From: Kappaphycus alvarezii
Taxonomy: Eukaryota > Rhodophyta > Florideophyceae > Gigartinales > Solieriaceae
Length of the DNA stretch: 64,000 nucleotides
Reading direction: 5' to 3'
Assembly: GCA_002205965.3 (NCBI GenBank)
Contig: NADL03000501.1
Coordinates: 1,240,001-1,304,000, forward strand
Shown here: piece by piece, positions 1 to 11,793 of the stretch
Position numbering within the stretch: position 1 is the first letter of the stretch
Layout of the letters: each line of letters starts with the position of its first letter
The notes under the pieces: generated by a model
What the model was told of the DNA's origin: nothing
The model's database searches: none
The model's input: the letters and a program-made list of their open reading frames with translations, nothing else
Program-made: the position numbers and the translations under genes

Positions 1-1020
1 GAATTTTATGCAGTGTACTGATAGATAAATCATTGCTTAGTAAGCTATGTGAACTACATGAGAGCTTATATCAAAGCTCAGTTCATGCTTTTTACAAAGC
101 TGTAAGAAAGGGCGCCAAATTTGCAGAGGAGAGGAGAGAGAAGCGGTAAGGTGTTTTGGTATCTGTTGGAAACGGCGCCAATATTGGAAAGACCCCGAAA
201 TGGTACCAGAAAAGTACTTGTTGAATTAATTCAAATTATTACATTAGATGTAGGACTGTTACGTTAGGACCATGCACATTCTTTTCATACTGTATCGTAG
301 CATGGTATTTCTCCTTTTCACGAAGAATGTCACAATGTAAAAAGTCTTGAGACTCTTAAGTTTTAGTTTCAGAAAATCGAATGTTAATGAAACCATCAGT
401 CTTCTCCTGTTCTCATCCCTCGAACTAGCTCCGGACGATTCTATCTAGGTCGACTATAACACTTGCACAATAGTCATATCATACCTCTAATTGCTACAGT
501 TCTTTTTATTCGAGTTCGCTTGCAGGAGTATCGCTTTCGCAACACGTCAACTGGACAAACCGTAAGCTTTCGCAAGACAGAGATATGTTACGAGGTTGCA
601 AAATAAAAGGTCAACCGATTTCTCGGTCCTCTGAACGAACATCGCCACGAGAAGGCTTGAGAGTGAAATTAATGTTACAGAGACAGGCCCAACGGCCCGC
701 GACAGGTGAAGGCACTAGCGTATATCAAAATCCACCCTCTGTGAGAAGGATGGACACCTCAAGACAACTGTTACATCTCGTGAACATATGGACTAACGAT
801 ACCTCATTTTTTAGCGTGATTTGGAATGGGACGCTAGCACCCTAACCATCTGATGTAAATCTTCTATTTCTAATGCTAACCCACCTAACCCTCTTAGCTT
901 CACCACCTCTGTAGAGGCGGCTACCAATAACGCATGCGACAAGAACGTGGGGTATGTTATACGTCATGAATTAGCTGTTTTACCTTTAATTAATCAAAAA
1001 AAATTGTTTGTGATTCTCTC
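1..1020. other. Non-coding stretch, nothing recognised
   Basis: The six frames hold only short open stretches (the longest is 86 codons), with no recognisable motif and no coding-like composition. No RNA gene or repeat was recognised. It ends where the foldback element begins. Confidence 0.5.
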
Positions 1021-1645
1021 ATGAAGTAAGCTGTAGAGAGTTTCCAGTCGAAAGGGAGTGCAATGCAGCGAAAATAGCGATGGTCCAATTTGAAGAGAAA
1101 CCAATTTCGAATATCAGGGTGTAAACGAAAGTGGTGGAAACCCCCGGCGCCTCTAAATTCCTCATCCGCGCATTATGGTTTAGGGTCTACGAAAAACCTA
1201 TCAAAACCTCCCCTTTACGCATCAAGCATCAAGTTCCAACTCCCTCCAATTATCATCGATGCCCAAGGCCAGGAATTATTCGACTCAGCAATATCAATGC
1301 ACTCCATAGTCTAAGTTACGGAGAAATTTCTGAGTCTACCGCCCTTTCTTTACACCAGGGGTTTCCCTATCTCCAACCAGTTTTTTGCAACATCAGCTGA
1401 AATGAAGCGGCTCGTGGTCAATCTTTCTCGACAGTCTACCGTTTTTCGGGGTCTTCCAATTCGCATGATAACATTAGAAGGGTTCGCTCTAGACCTCTAG
1501 GAATTCGATTATTGCCAGGGGTTACCATAACTTTCGTTTACACAACAATATTTGAAATTAGTTCCTCTTCAAAGTGGACCACTGTTATTTTCGCTGCAAT
1601 GCAATCCCTTTCGCCTAGAACCTCTCTCCGCCTTACTTCATCAGA
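1021..1645. mobile_element. Foldback / MITE-like DNA element with long terminal inverted repeats
   Basis: The left arm (about 1021-1147, starting ATGAAGTAAGC) reappears as its reverse complement in the right arm (about 1514-1645, ending GCCTTACTTCAT). The arms share long collinear blocks, for example the segments around AATGCAGCGAAAATA and TGTAAACGAAAGT, with scattered mismatches. Weaker inverted similarity continues inward for roughly 60 bp more on each side. The interior has no coding potential beyond chance frames. This is the architecture of a non-autonomous DNA transposon of about 625 bp. I could not define a clean target-site duplication, so the outer limits are good to only a few bases and the superfamily is unassigned. 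Confidence 0.7.
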
Positions 1646-1659
1646 GATGATGAAGTAAG
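1632..1659. repeat. 12-bp perfect palindrome at the right end of the foldback element
   Basis: The arms CTTACTTCATCA and TGATGAAGTAAG are separated by GAGA. The left arm is the terminus of the foldback element. The right arm and the following GCCGGAGAC look like the start of another copy of the same terminus, so two element ends may abut here. Confidence 0.6.
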
Positions 1660-3915
1660 CCGGAGACTTGGAGGCCTATTTTTAGGCTATTGTAATCTTA
1701 ATTTCCTTAGTCACTGTTTTCTTCGATTTTAATTGCCCCAGCATGCTTTAGAAATACAGATTGTGACGTAAATCTCGGTAGATCTAATGGTGCGCAATCA
1801 TTGTAAGCAGCACAGTAGTTTGCTTAGGCCTGATACTCAGTCATTTGGATTATTTCCATTACCTGCTCGTCTCGAATGTCGAATGATCTGTAAAGCTGTA
1901 CAGAACTGCGCTTGGTTGAGTGACCAGAATGAATGTTCAGATCACAAGATCCTACCCCACACATCTGTAACCTGCTTCTAAGTAGTTCAGAGAACATGTT
2001 TTTATTAAAAGGATTTTCAATTGCAATCAGATTCTTTTCATTTACGAGGAAGAATAGGCACCCCGGGCGATTTCCACGTATGTAAATTTGGGACAGAAGA
2101 GCCGCAAACGGGTCGACAAGGATATAGTTACGTAAAAAGGAATTTCCGGGCCAACTGCTAATGGTGTAATCCTTAGGTCTAGTAGAATTCTTTTCAGTCC
2201 CTGTGATTGACAGGATGATGCTGCAATTCCCTTACACGCCAGGGTGGACAGCTACGTGTCCAATATCCATTTTACGAATCTCATCAAACTGCAGACCCAA
2301 ATACAACCCAATTATCATAATTGCGTGCAGTATGACACTGTAGTCCACAGAACCCCCATTTCCAGACTAGAATCTCGCAGCATACTCTCAAACGAGTGAT
2401 ATCCGTAACGGACGGTCTCTTAATTTACTCTTATCATTTTGAGATAGGTGAACCCTATGAGCGGCCCGGAGCTTTACAATATCCTCAATCCCTTTGGGGT
2501 GATTTCCATTGGCAATACCTTTCTCCTCATCAACATGGAAGTGGTCATGGTGCACATGCTCCCCATAAACTATACGTAGCCCCTCCACTAGAGCCGCGAC
2601 TGAATTATTTGTAAGGGCGCCAGAAGTGTTCATTTTACAGTAATCGTAAATTAAATTCATCAGAAGTTTAGAGGATTCCGGGTCCGTTCTTGCAGGGTCA
2701 CTGGTTATACTTCAGGGGAACTATTCGAGTGAGTGTATTCTTTCAGTACGGCACGCGCCCTTACAGCATCCTTTCGACTACTGGTAGAGCTTGCTATGAA
2801 ACACAGAGAATGATCACTTTGCAGTTTTGTCTTTGAGACACCTGTGAATCTATTTTTGTTCAATCTTTGAGACCCTCTGGCAACTCTTTCCCCTGCTGCA
2901 GCGGAGGAGAGACGGCAAGCCTTCTGGGGGTGCAGATTGCGTTTTTCTGTAATTACTCCCCCCAGAAGAAGCGTTTCCCTCGACTTTTAGGGGCGTAGGC
3001 CACCCCTAGGGAGAGATCCCGAAACGTCCATATTCGCCGATCCTGCGAGATTGAGCAATTAGAATGCCACGAAAGCCCCGGATCCGGTATTTGGGGATCT
3101 GTAGCTTTCAAATAAGCTTAGAATCGTTCGGATCAACTAAGATCTTTTTGACCTACTTGGAAATCTAGAAAATCGTTGTTTTGGGCTGCTTTCGGGTGGT
3201 GCACAAATCGGACCCACCGCCGTTGTCACAAATCGGTCCAATTGGACACGTGGACATTTGGACACGTGTCGACACAAAAATTGCCCCTCGGTCCAACGGC
3301 CCTGCACAGCCGCCCTACACACGTAATACACGTGTGTACATCGTTCTTCTCCTCTTTTCTCTCCCGTTTCTTACTCCGTTTTCTTCTGCACTGCTGGTAG
3401 TTGTTGTGGCTTTTGTTCGCGGAGCTCCTGGATTTACCGGAGGATGGGCAGCCAGCTTGCTCCCATATTACAGATTATTTCCGCGACGGGACTCCGGATA
3501 GGAATCAGGGCGAGCCCAAACCACCAGCTTTGGACAAATGCATTCGTCTGGCCATTCGCGCCCCTGGACTGCTAGACACAAGGAGGGGTATCCTCGGACA
3601 TGGATACGCTCCAAAGTTCTCAAGCCACTCGCCGATCGCCCCCTCTACCTTCCTCACTGCTGCCCACTCGGCTGTGCATCTATTACAGCAGAGATCATCC
3701 AGGACCTTCTCTCCCATCCCAGATCCATGCACATGTCCGGGGCAACGGCTGCTTCGGCGTGCTGAAATGACTTACTTGCATGCATCCCTTGCTCACCTTG
3801 GGAACTGGTACTGTTACTCGCACAAGCGGTACTTTGGCACGTCGGTAAGCCGTAAGCTGAGATCGGGTCTGCATGCTTCAGGTACAGGCCCTGCCAGGAA
3901 CTCCTTGTTAAAACT
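1660..3915. other. Non-coding stretch, no supported gene
   Basis: There are several short overlapping open frames but no family motif. Around 3180-3900 both strands carry frames up to 182 codons in a locally GC-richer stretch. The longest + frame runs on into the LTR fragment at 3916, which argues against a host gene. The stretch beside the LTR fragment could be unrecognised retroelement sequence. Confidence 0.4.
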
Positions 3916-4222
3916 TGTTAGTGTAACTACCTTCTGTTGCCTCTGCTGACAGCTTACAGCTAGCATAGGGGCTTTCAGACACTACTGTAGTTTACTGTAC
4001 AACCTAGACATTGACCGTTACGTTTATGCACTGTACAGTGCTGTAAGCTTGAGCTGATCTTCTTTAGATCATCTCAGGCATGTTTCGGGTTAGCCTTCCA
4101 CCGTCGTCTAAATTACTTCTGGAAACTTCCTTCAATCGTCCAGAAGAACATTCAGCTCACCTCGAGGTCTATATTGACCCCAGCCTTCCTCCATGTTATG
4201 TCTGAGTAAAGCCACTCACCAC
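3916..4222 (+). mobile_element. Truncated LTR of the Copia family found at 36-42 kb
   Basis: The segment begins TGTTAGTGTAACTAC, like both LTRs of the Copia element (36179 and 42210). It stays collinear with them through the CTGACAGCTTACAGCTA block, the GAGCTGATCTTCTTTAGATC block, the CACCGTCGTCTA block and the CTCACCACC block. Similarity stops at about 4222. The last ~130 bp of the LTR, a pyrimidine-rich tail ending CTCTATCA, is missing. No internal Copia sequence adjoins it. It is therefore a solo LTR that has lost its 3' part, or a fragment left by deletion. Confidence 0.85.
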
Positions 4223-7200
4223 CTAATTGAATGGGAAAATGCAATTGTAATCTCTTATTGATTCGCTACAAGCCCGTAACAGTAGCAACTCTTATTGAAT
4301 GATAATACCAGTTTATCGGTTGTTTCTCCTAATTATGTCTACTTGATGCGAAAACCCGTGAAGTGCAAACTTTTTTCCATGCATCGAATAACGTAAGACA
4401 TGGAATATTTGGAACCACATCCGCTACGCTGCTAAGCCAGAACTCTGTAATCTCGAACCTAATACCTTCAATCCCTAATACAACATGTGGCCTCACTTCA
4501 AGAAATGACATTACAGTACTTTCCAAATAATAAATTACCCAAAATCCCCCCCCTCCTACCAGATGCCCATCCTTCATTCTAATTGAGATTTTATCGAATT
4601 CTAGTTTTCTTCTAATTTCCTTGTCCCGAATTGATCCGCAAAATGATCAGTTTTTCACTGTTTCAGGTTTCCAGTCCTCTTCACCTTCATCCATCTCTAT
4701 GGCCTCGTCCTTAAACAATCCATTCCGAGCATATTCAGTGCCCTGATCCTTGCTAAATCTTGGGATGGCATAGTTTTAGCGGCTAACAATAATTTTGGAT
4801 TGTTTATGATTTTATTTTCAGAGAAGCTCTTTCTGCAGTATCAATAAAATTCAGACCTTTGACAAATAAAAAAAATGACATCTGGTGTAACGATCTGGAT
4901 TTTCATTTCGACACCAGGAAAGAGGGTATATACTTCCATCAAGGATGCACAAGAGAAGCAGTCGATAGTCTAGCACGTAATTTTGCATATCTTGGTCACT
5001 GAAAGGGAATCTGAGATTGGCTCAAAAGTTTCAGTTGAAAAAGAGATTCTGGATTGACAATTATTTTTATCTTGAGCTACTAACGTTTGTTAGGATATGT
5101 CCTATATGTGAAAATATGATTAAACAAGACATATAGTACCACCAAACAGTAGCGATCATGCACATATCTACATTTGAAACAATTTTTGAGTGCATTATCT
5201 ATCTATGCCTTATACTTTGGTTCATCAGTATCAAGTAACAATTTGAGCCTCAATTTATTTCAAGTAATGTGCTGCGCATCGCAAGAAAAACGGGTAATTT
5301 CAAGATAATCATAATATATAATGCATATTTGGGTTTTCTAATAATTTTTCGCATGATAATTTTAACTGGGCCAAATCTACTTTTCGACGGTTTCGTCCTA
5401 AATAGGAGGTATCTTTTACTGTGCGTGCTGTAGAAACTGCCTCGGTCAATCAAGGGCCACGACTGAGCTGAATTGGCGGATGCAGTTACTTCTGCATTAA
5501 TTACCAGATGAGAGTACTATTGTAATGTGCGCGGCGTAATATGTACAGTACTGTACAATGGCTACCTTCGACATCGTGTTCTTATTTATGGCTATCCGAA
5601 CAGATTTATAAGGCAGTCCTCACTGCCCGATTGAGAAAATTTTGGAGAGAGATAATTGTCAATCGAACGAATATCTAGCTACGTTTTATCTACATTATAA
5701 GCAATTGGCTCAATAGACAAGTAAAATACGGGAATAAAAACGCACTACGAGATGATTTTGTGCCCGTTCGCTTTGCTCTGCCTCTCGCTCTCCCTTGCTG
5801 ACGCCGAGAAATAATTCATCGTCAGTGCACTTTCAGTGCACCTGACATGGTTTCTATGACCAGAAAGGCATGAGAGGTTGTCTGATATGTATTCCTGGTC
5901 CGTGCTTTCCATTTTAGAGTTAAAATTGTGACAGTGCAGTGCAATGAAAGGCATCCTACGTCTAAATTACAGTACTGTGCAGTACTTTACTGTAAAGAGA
6001 TGAACGATGCCATCGTCCAGTACGTTAGTGTAATGTTAATGATTCTGTAAACTATTCCGAACTTCGCTGAGGGTCACTATAGGAATACCTGTAACCTACT
6101 GTACCGGTTACGGATATTATTTTAAAAATTTTTCAGGCGACTGTACTGAATGTGCTTATAATGAAGTTAATTACGGACCGGATAAAGCAGTATTGGCCTG
6201 ATTAAAATGGGTCCAAGACAGGAGAAATCATAATGTGTACTCACTAGCTAGAGGCACCGAAGGCCACGGATTTAATTGATGTGCTGATAGATGTGCGTGC
6301 GAATAGTACAACGCTGTCTAAATTGTGGTATTACCTAGCAATTAGGGATAAAAGAATTATAAAAACACCTTTTGCCTTGGTTATTGCTCTGTCAGCGCAG
6401 CTTTCGTACCATTATTGAGTAAAGATGTATGTAGATAGTTAAAGGATAGAAGGATAAAAATTAATCCTAGTTTGCTGAGAGAAAAGCTTGGGGAGAATAT
6501 CTCTTCATAGCAACGATAACGAGCAAAGATGCTAAAACCCTCCGCAAAATTCTCTATCTGGTGGCAAAAGGGTATTTGAACGCCTCTAAGCTCGAAAGAT
6601 CTCGGCATAACTGAGTAGCCGCTCATTGAAGCTATTTCAATGGAAATTAAAGTAGCTTGACAACAATACCAAGTGCAATGCGAAGCCCCTTTGTGTTTTC
6701 AAAATCGATACGCGGGTACAGTTCCAAGTTGAAATATAAATCATAAATAATATCTCAACATGCACCGCGGTATTCAGTATCTGTCGGGCCAAATTGCCAA
6801 ACGACTAGAAGTAGATCAGCGAGATCCACGGTTACAATACGCCGGAAGGAAAGAAAAAATAGATAATCAATGAAGGGCAATGACAAATCAGTAGAAAAAT
6901 GGAATGTATGCCGCACAGAGGTAAGTTCGGAATGATTAGTAGCTTGAAATTGCGCTGGAAACTGTTCACTTCTAAAAAGGAGTTCGATGGGTATAGAATA
7001 TAATCATAAAACTTAACCCAGGACAGCCGAAACCAAAATTAATAGAAACCAGCGGGCTGAGGACTCACCTTCTGGGGAGCACATCTCACCTGGACAACTG
7101 ACATCTCAGATCTTACAATCATTTAAGGGGAGAAGCATGGGGAAGAAGCTGAAAAAGGAGCATAAAATATCAGCATAACGAAGTTGTTCAGATCAGGGAC

Positions 7201-7318
7201 ATAGAAGAGAACATAGATACGTAAATAAATCATGGTATCCAGCGGAATATGGAGAAAGGGCCATCTGAGGAAATACAGAAAAATGATTCGAACAAAGCTG
7301 AAGGGGATTGGTAAGTGG
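4223..7318. other. Non-coding, AT-leaning stretch without a supported gene
   Basis: Only short frames with no recognisable motif. It contains part of a ~100-bp dispersed repeat (about 4460-4560, related to 10165-10265) and a perfect 14-bp palindrome at 5543-5556. Purine-rich sequence from about 7120 leads into the decayed coding region that follows. Confidence 0.4.
5543..5556. repeat. Perfect palindrome GTACAGTACTGTAC
   Basis: A self-complementary 14-mer. The same 14-mer occurs at 15967-15980, and partial forms (ACAGTACTG, CAGTACAGTAC, TACTGTACAG) recur throughout the non-coding parts of the window. Confidence 0.75.
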
Positions 7319-8160
7319 TGTTTGAGAGGGAGCAAAGGAAATTGAAAGTTAAGAGGAAGAGGGACATTGAGATGGAATTATTTGGCAGCAATATGGATGT
7401 TCACATTGTGGAAGAGGACGGAAGCGAGGAAAAGGGGGATGGTAGCGTGGATTGAGATGAAATATAGAGTAACGAGAAAAGTGACAGTAAAGAAGTATTC
7501 ATGTTACACAATTTGCCCCGGTGATCTACTGGCTCTATTTAAGATCCAACTTATCGGTCGTGATAAACTTTCGGAACAGCGCTTGACTCTCGTAATATGT
7601 TCTTCTACGGACAACAATACTTCAGAATCTAGCGAAATCGATGTCATTTTAGCCCTTTCGCAAAAAGATTTCCTAGAAGCTGAAACACCGAGCATCTCGC
7701 GCTTCTATCAAGTCCATTAATTATTTTATATCATGCCTAAAGGACTTATGCTATGATTAAAAATCTGTGAAGGGACTTAAAGCGCTGATACGGATAGAAT
7801 TACTGAAACTGGTCAAAACAAAAAAGAAAATGGGGCATGTAGAAACAAGATACCCCTACTTTCCGCGGGAATCAGTGCAAAGAAAGCGAAAACAGAAGAA
7901 ATTCCTGTCCATCTCGTGGAGTACATGGCCGGCTTCATGGGCATCATTGATAACAGATTGCGGAAGAAGGGAAAAGTTTAATCGCAACTGATTTCGAAAA
8001 AGTGATCGGAGATACGGTGAGGAAGGAATTTGATGCGTTCAAAACTGAGATAAATCAGTCTCTCAATGATGCAAATGAAGTTATCAATGGCATGAGTTCG
8101 GTGCTGCAAAAATTAGAAGAAAAGCTCACTGAAAGTAACCCAGAAGAGAAAGGACAGTAA
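7319..8160 (+). pseudogene. Decayed coding region for a charged, coiled-coil-like protein
   Basis: I do not recognise the family. Three open stretches in different frames have a protein-like composition. The first (about 7320-7470) is basic then acidic (KRKRDIEMELFG, then HIVEEDGSEEKGDG). The second (about 7780-7980) includes EEIPVHLVEYMAGFMG. The third (about 7950-8160) is a Lys/Glu-rich heptad-like helix including FDAFKTEINQSLNDANEV and ending EEKGQ-stop. The second and third stretches overlap at a purine run near 7960-7980, where a one-base shift would join them. In-frame stops lie between the first and second. It could be a pseudogene or an unusual multi-exon gene; no transposon motif is visible. 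Confidence 0.3.
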
Positions 8161-10029
8161 TCAGCTCTTCAAGAATGGCTACGAATCTCTCCAGTTTTCC
8201 GCTAGCACGGGCTCTGTCCTTTGCCGAGAAGTCCGTGTTATTGCTCACAAGCAGTAAATAGTGGAATGTAGTCCTTGAACAGTAGTCTACTCCATCGGAA
8301 TCTGCTGAAGTGTTTTGTGGACTGCGCTAATTTGATTCCGACCCATAGTCCACGTTCGCAAGTTAAGTTAACGTATTTAAAACTGGACTATAATCTATCG
8401 CGTCTCTGTGTCTACAATCATAGGCCTACTGAAACGTTGAAAATGCCCTTCAACAGCTCTAGTCGCCAATTGAGCTCTCGGAAGTTCGCTCGGAATAATA
8501 CGCCACAAGATGGTATCGGTGGCAGACAATTGCGAAGACTACGGGATGTCACTCTCCTCGTTGGCCTTTCGCGCACCCAGAATCTTTCCATTTTTAACTG
8601 AAGAGCTGTTCAAAAAGACTAAATATACAAGAATACCCATGCCTGTCTGCTTCATTTCTTCACTGATCTTAGGCTAATCCAAAACAGAAACACCTGCAAG
8701 TTTCGTATCACGTCACTTCTAGGGAAGTTGATGGCAGCGTGTATGCATTAGCCAAAAAATTGAGAACAAACAAGTTGGAGATTTCTTATTGTTGTGTTTA
8801 TCCCCCTTAGTTCGAATTCTGAAGCACTTCAATACCAAAAAAATTGGCATGGAAATCATCTACCGTTGTTCATTGCTAAAAATCTCAAAAACAATTCATA
8901 TTTGCAACCCGTCGCAAACAAAGCAGGAAATTGTTCCTGTTCGGCAAGAACAGGACACTTAATGCTTAATTTTACTGCATTTGGGTCTATTACGAATTTC
9001 TGTAGTACAAACAATGAAAATACAACCACAAAGATAATGAAGACGGAAAAATCCGAAAAAAGAAAAAGCTGATATGTTGCGCTGCAAGTCTTAAAAAAAG
9101 TAAAAGGCCATTCCTAAGAGGTCGTTAGAGCTTTTAAAAGATTTTCTTCCTTTCCCGGTGTTTGTTACTCTGCTAGGACTGCAATGCTTACAAAAAGGAC
9201 GAGCTATGTGGAAAAAAGGAAGCAGTTGTTCGGTAAGAGTAGTTCCGGTAAAAGTTGCCGTAAGAATAAGTTCTGAGTCACTGCGGTTGAGCAGCACTCG
9301 TTGCTTTGAATTTTGATCTTTTTAGTGAACATTATGAACACATGTTTTGCTTGGATGGACTGCCAGACGTGTAGAACGATTTTGGCGTATCTGGAGCTTG
9401 AGAATGATCAAGTTTGCGCTTCAGACTGTCGAAAAGGCGCCAAGCGATACAGCAATCGCTATATTTTCCTTGTTTGTGTACATAGGTCAGATGTGATGAG
9501 GGATCTGGTCGGTTGTGTAGGTGTGGCGAGATTAAATAGTGGCTAATGACAACTAATGTTGATTAATCGTCCAGAATATTTACGATTTTATAATTTCTGG
9601 GTGGCATGGGGAGGCTTCAGAATTCTCCCGTCACTGAATAAGCGGAGAGCGATCGGAAGTATATCTAGCTTTCCCGCTTGCTGCCCTTTCTATTTTCCGG
9701 CCACCTCTCTCGTTCCAACCCCTCTCACGACTCCAATATCCTCCGTTGGTTCTGTCCCTTTGTTCCACGTCATACTTACACCCTCTACCACTTGCATAAC
9801 AGAGCCAGCTAGTACCCATCTGCTCTTCCATTTCTCCGTTTCGGCTTTCCACGTTGGGACCTGTGAGGGTGGCCCCAGACGACCGTTACCTGGACGTCAA
9901 AATACGGTCTTTTTTATTGGCTGAATTTTGGTTAGATGAGAATGAGCCTTTTCGGTCAGTCGGTGTACACTCAAGATAAGTAAAGAGTAAAGAGTCTCTT
10001 CTTTCTCTTCGGAATTTATCCATTTAAGC
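8161..10029. other. Non-coding stretch, nothing recognised
   Basis: Only short frames without family motifs. Near its right end, at about 9964-9980, lies TACACTCAAGATAAG, which also occurs at 14728-14743 just before a LINE fragment. Confidence 0.4.
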
Positions 10030-10110
10030 CGTAATGTCCAACGCAGCGTGCCTGCTGGCTGGCCTTGAGCCGGCCTTTGAGGGAAAATTAAGAGGACTTC
10101 TGATCACCCT
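10030..10110 (+). mobile_element. 3'-terminal scrap of a family-B LINE
   Basis: One frame reads SNAACLLAGL and then stops after a short divergent tail. The same ten residues close the family-B LINE protein at about 15435-15465. Only this short coding stretch is shared. The TACACTCAAGATAAG sequence just upstream also precedes the family-B fragment at 14738, which supports the assignment. Confidence 0.4.
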
Positions 10111-10555
10111 GTAGGATACTCTAGACCACAATCGATCACATCTTTCAAATATTAAATCACTCCACATTTACCGCATTGAAGCCTAATCGCTTGTGGCTCA
10201 AGTTCAGGAGCTCGCCAAGACATGACATTAGTTTCCAAGTAATAAATTACCCCAAATTTTCCTCCATGTGGCATCACTTTGCAGCTAAACTTGTGATCCA
10301 CTCTAAAGTGATTATATTAGGACTTCTATTAAATGTCACGGAAAAAGGTCAAGGCTACGAGTTTGAGATCTCAGTCCTCAATTTCCCGCGAAGATGCCGT
10401 GTGGTTTGAACATAGAGTAGAGGTATCAAATTTATTTAAATCTTTATTTATTTATATATATCATCCCCCAACTGCCGCTCTTCCCCCTTCCCTTCGCTCG
10501 CCTTCCCTTCCTCTTCCTCCAACGCTCCCGAAAAATCCTCGATCCAGCCACCAGA

Positions 10556-11793
10556 ATGGGAAGAGCCGCCAAGGCCAAGGCCAAGGCGCGCCCCCCTTCG
10601 TGGGCACAGATCGTTAAGGCCCACACGAGCCCTCGAGTTGCTACTGTCCCGTCTACCGTACGCGATTTCTGTCGACTGCAGACAGGATCGCTTAACCTGG
10701 CCACCCCACCGCAGGACGAGACTCCAACACACCGGAGTCGCGCCCCCACACCGAAAGCACCTGTCCCCCTGAATGGTATGACAGGCTTACCTCCTACATT
10801 GGCCCCGATGATGTCCACGATGGCTTTCTCCGCAGGTCCTCCAGGCAGCGGAGCCCTACCGGCCTATGAGGATGCTGGAGTACCCCTGCCCAAGCACGCA
10901 CTCCTTACATCGGGAGACTGGACAATTGTTGCGCACTACGCCGCGGACTCCCAAGATCTCCTGAAATACTCCAGGAGATCCCCAACATTAACAATGGTGC
11001 TCGCCTTTCCCCAAACTCGCTTTCTGAGCTCATCGCCGAGCTCCCCACAACCGAGTGGAAAGTTGGCACTTGCGTCGCTGCTGCGCGCGAAGTCGCAAAG
11101 CTCAAGACCGTGGCCTCCGAAATAACAATGGAAAACCGCAAAGCCCAGGCGGGAGCAATCACCCGCCTTGTCGAGGCAGCAGCAGCAACCCTCCCAAAAG
11201 GGGATGCCCTCGTAGAAAACTTCATCACGAAGTTCTACGCGGGATGCGAGAATCTCGCTCCCCCAAAGATTGACTCAGATGCTGAAGCATCCAAGGACAA
11301 CACTTCCGGACCTGAAAGTCCCACTGCGACCAAAATTGACACGGCCCCACACACCCAAATCAACCAACAAGAAAATGATGCGCCCTTAGAAGAACCCGAG
11401 GATATGCCACCCGTGACAGGCAAAACCTCCAATCCCGACAAACTGCAGACCCAACGCCGGCCAAGACAGCCACCAGGGTCGCATCACAACAGAAGGGATC
11501 CACGGCCCCACGGCCAAAGGACATCCACTCTAATCGTCCCGGGAACCCCTCTACCTCGGCGACGACGACGGAACTGCGTGCAAACCGCACCCGCGCCCCT
11601 TCCCAACGCATGCTGGACATGCAAACGAAGAAGGCAAAGCTCTCCCGTGGTTCTACTGCAGGAGACAAGGGAACTAAAGCATATCGCAACTAGTCCCTCC
11701 TCCAGCTTCGCTTTTCCCCCCTACCCCTGTACATATGCCCACCCACAACCAAGAGAGCTCCCCGTTGAATGTTCTCCTTCCGTCAGTACATGA
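10556..11793 (+). pseudogene. ORF1-like (gag-like) region of the family-A LINE
   Basis: The region starts with a Lys/Ala-rich stretch (MGRAAKAKAKARPPSWAQIV) and continues proline-rich. It shifts frame near 11110 into a stretch with an Ala-rich helix (AGAITRLVEAAAATLPKG) followed by an acidic, then Arg/Pro-rich tail. Position upstream of the RT and this composition suggest an RNA-binding ORF1. I see no CCHC knuckle or RRM, so the function is inferred from position. At least one frameshift breaks it. Confidence 0.5.

Noticed and set aside
3401-3949. A 182-codon + strand frame
   Set aside because: It has no recognisable domain, both strands are open nearby, and its 3' part runs into the truncated Copia LTR, so it is more likely chance or retroelement debris than a gene.
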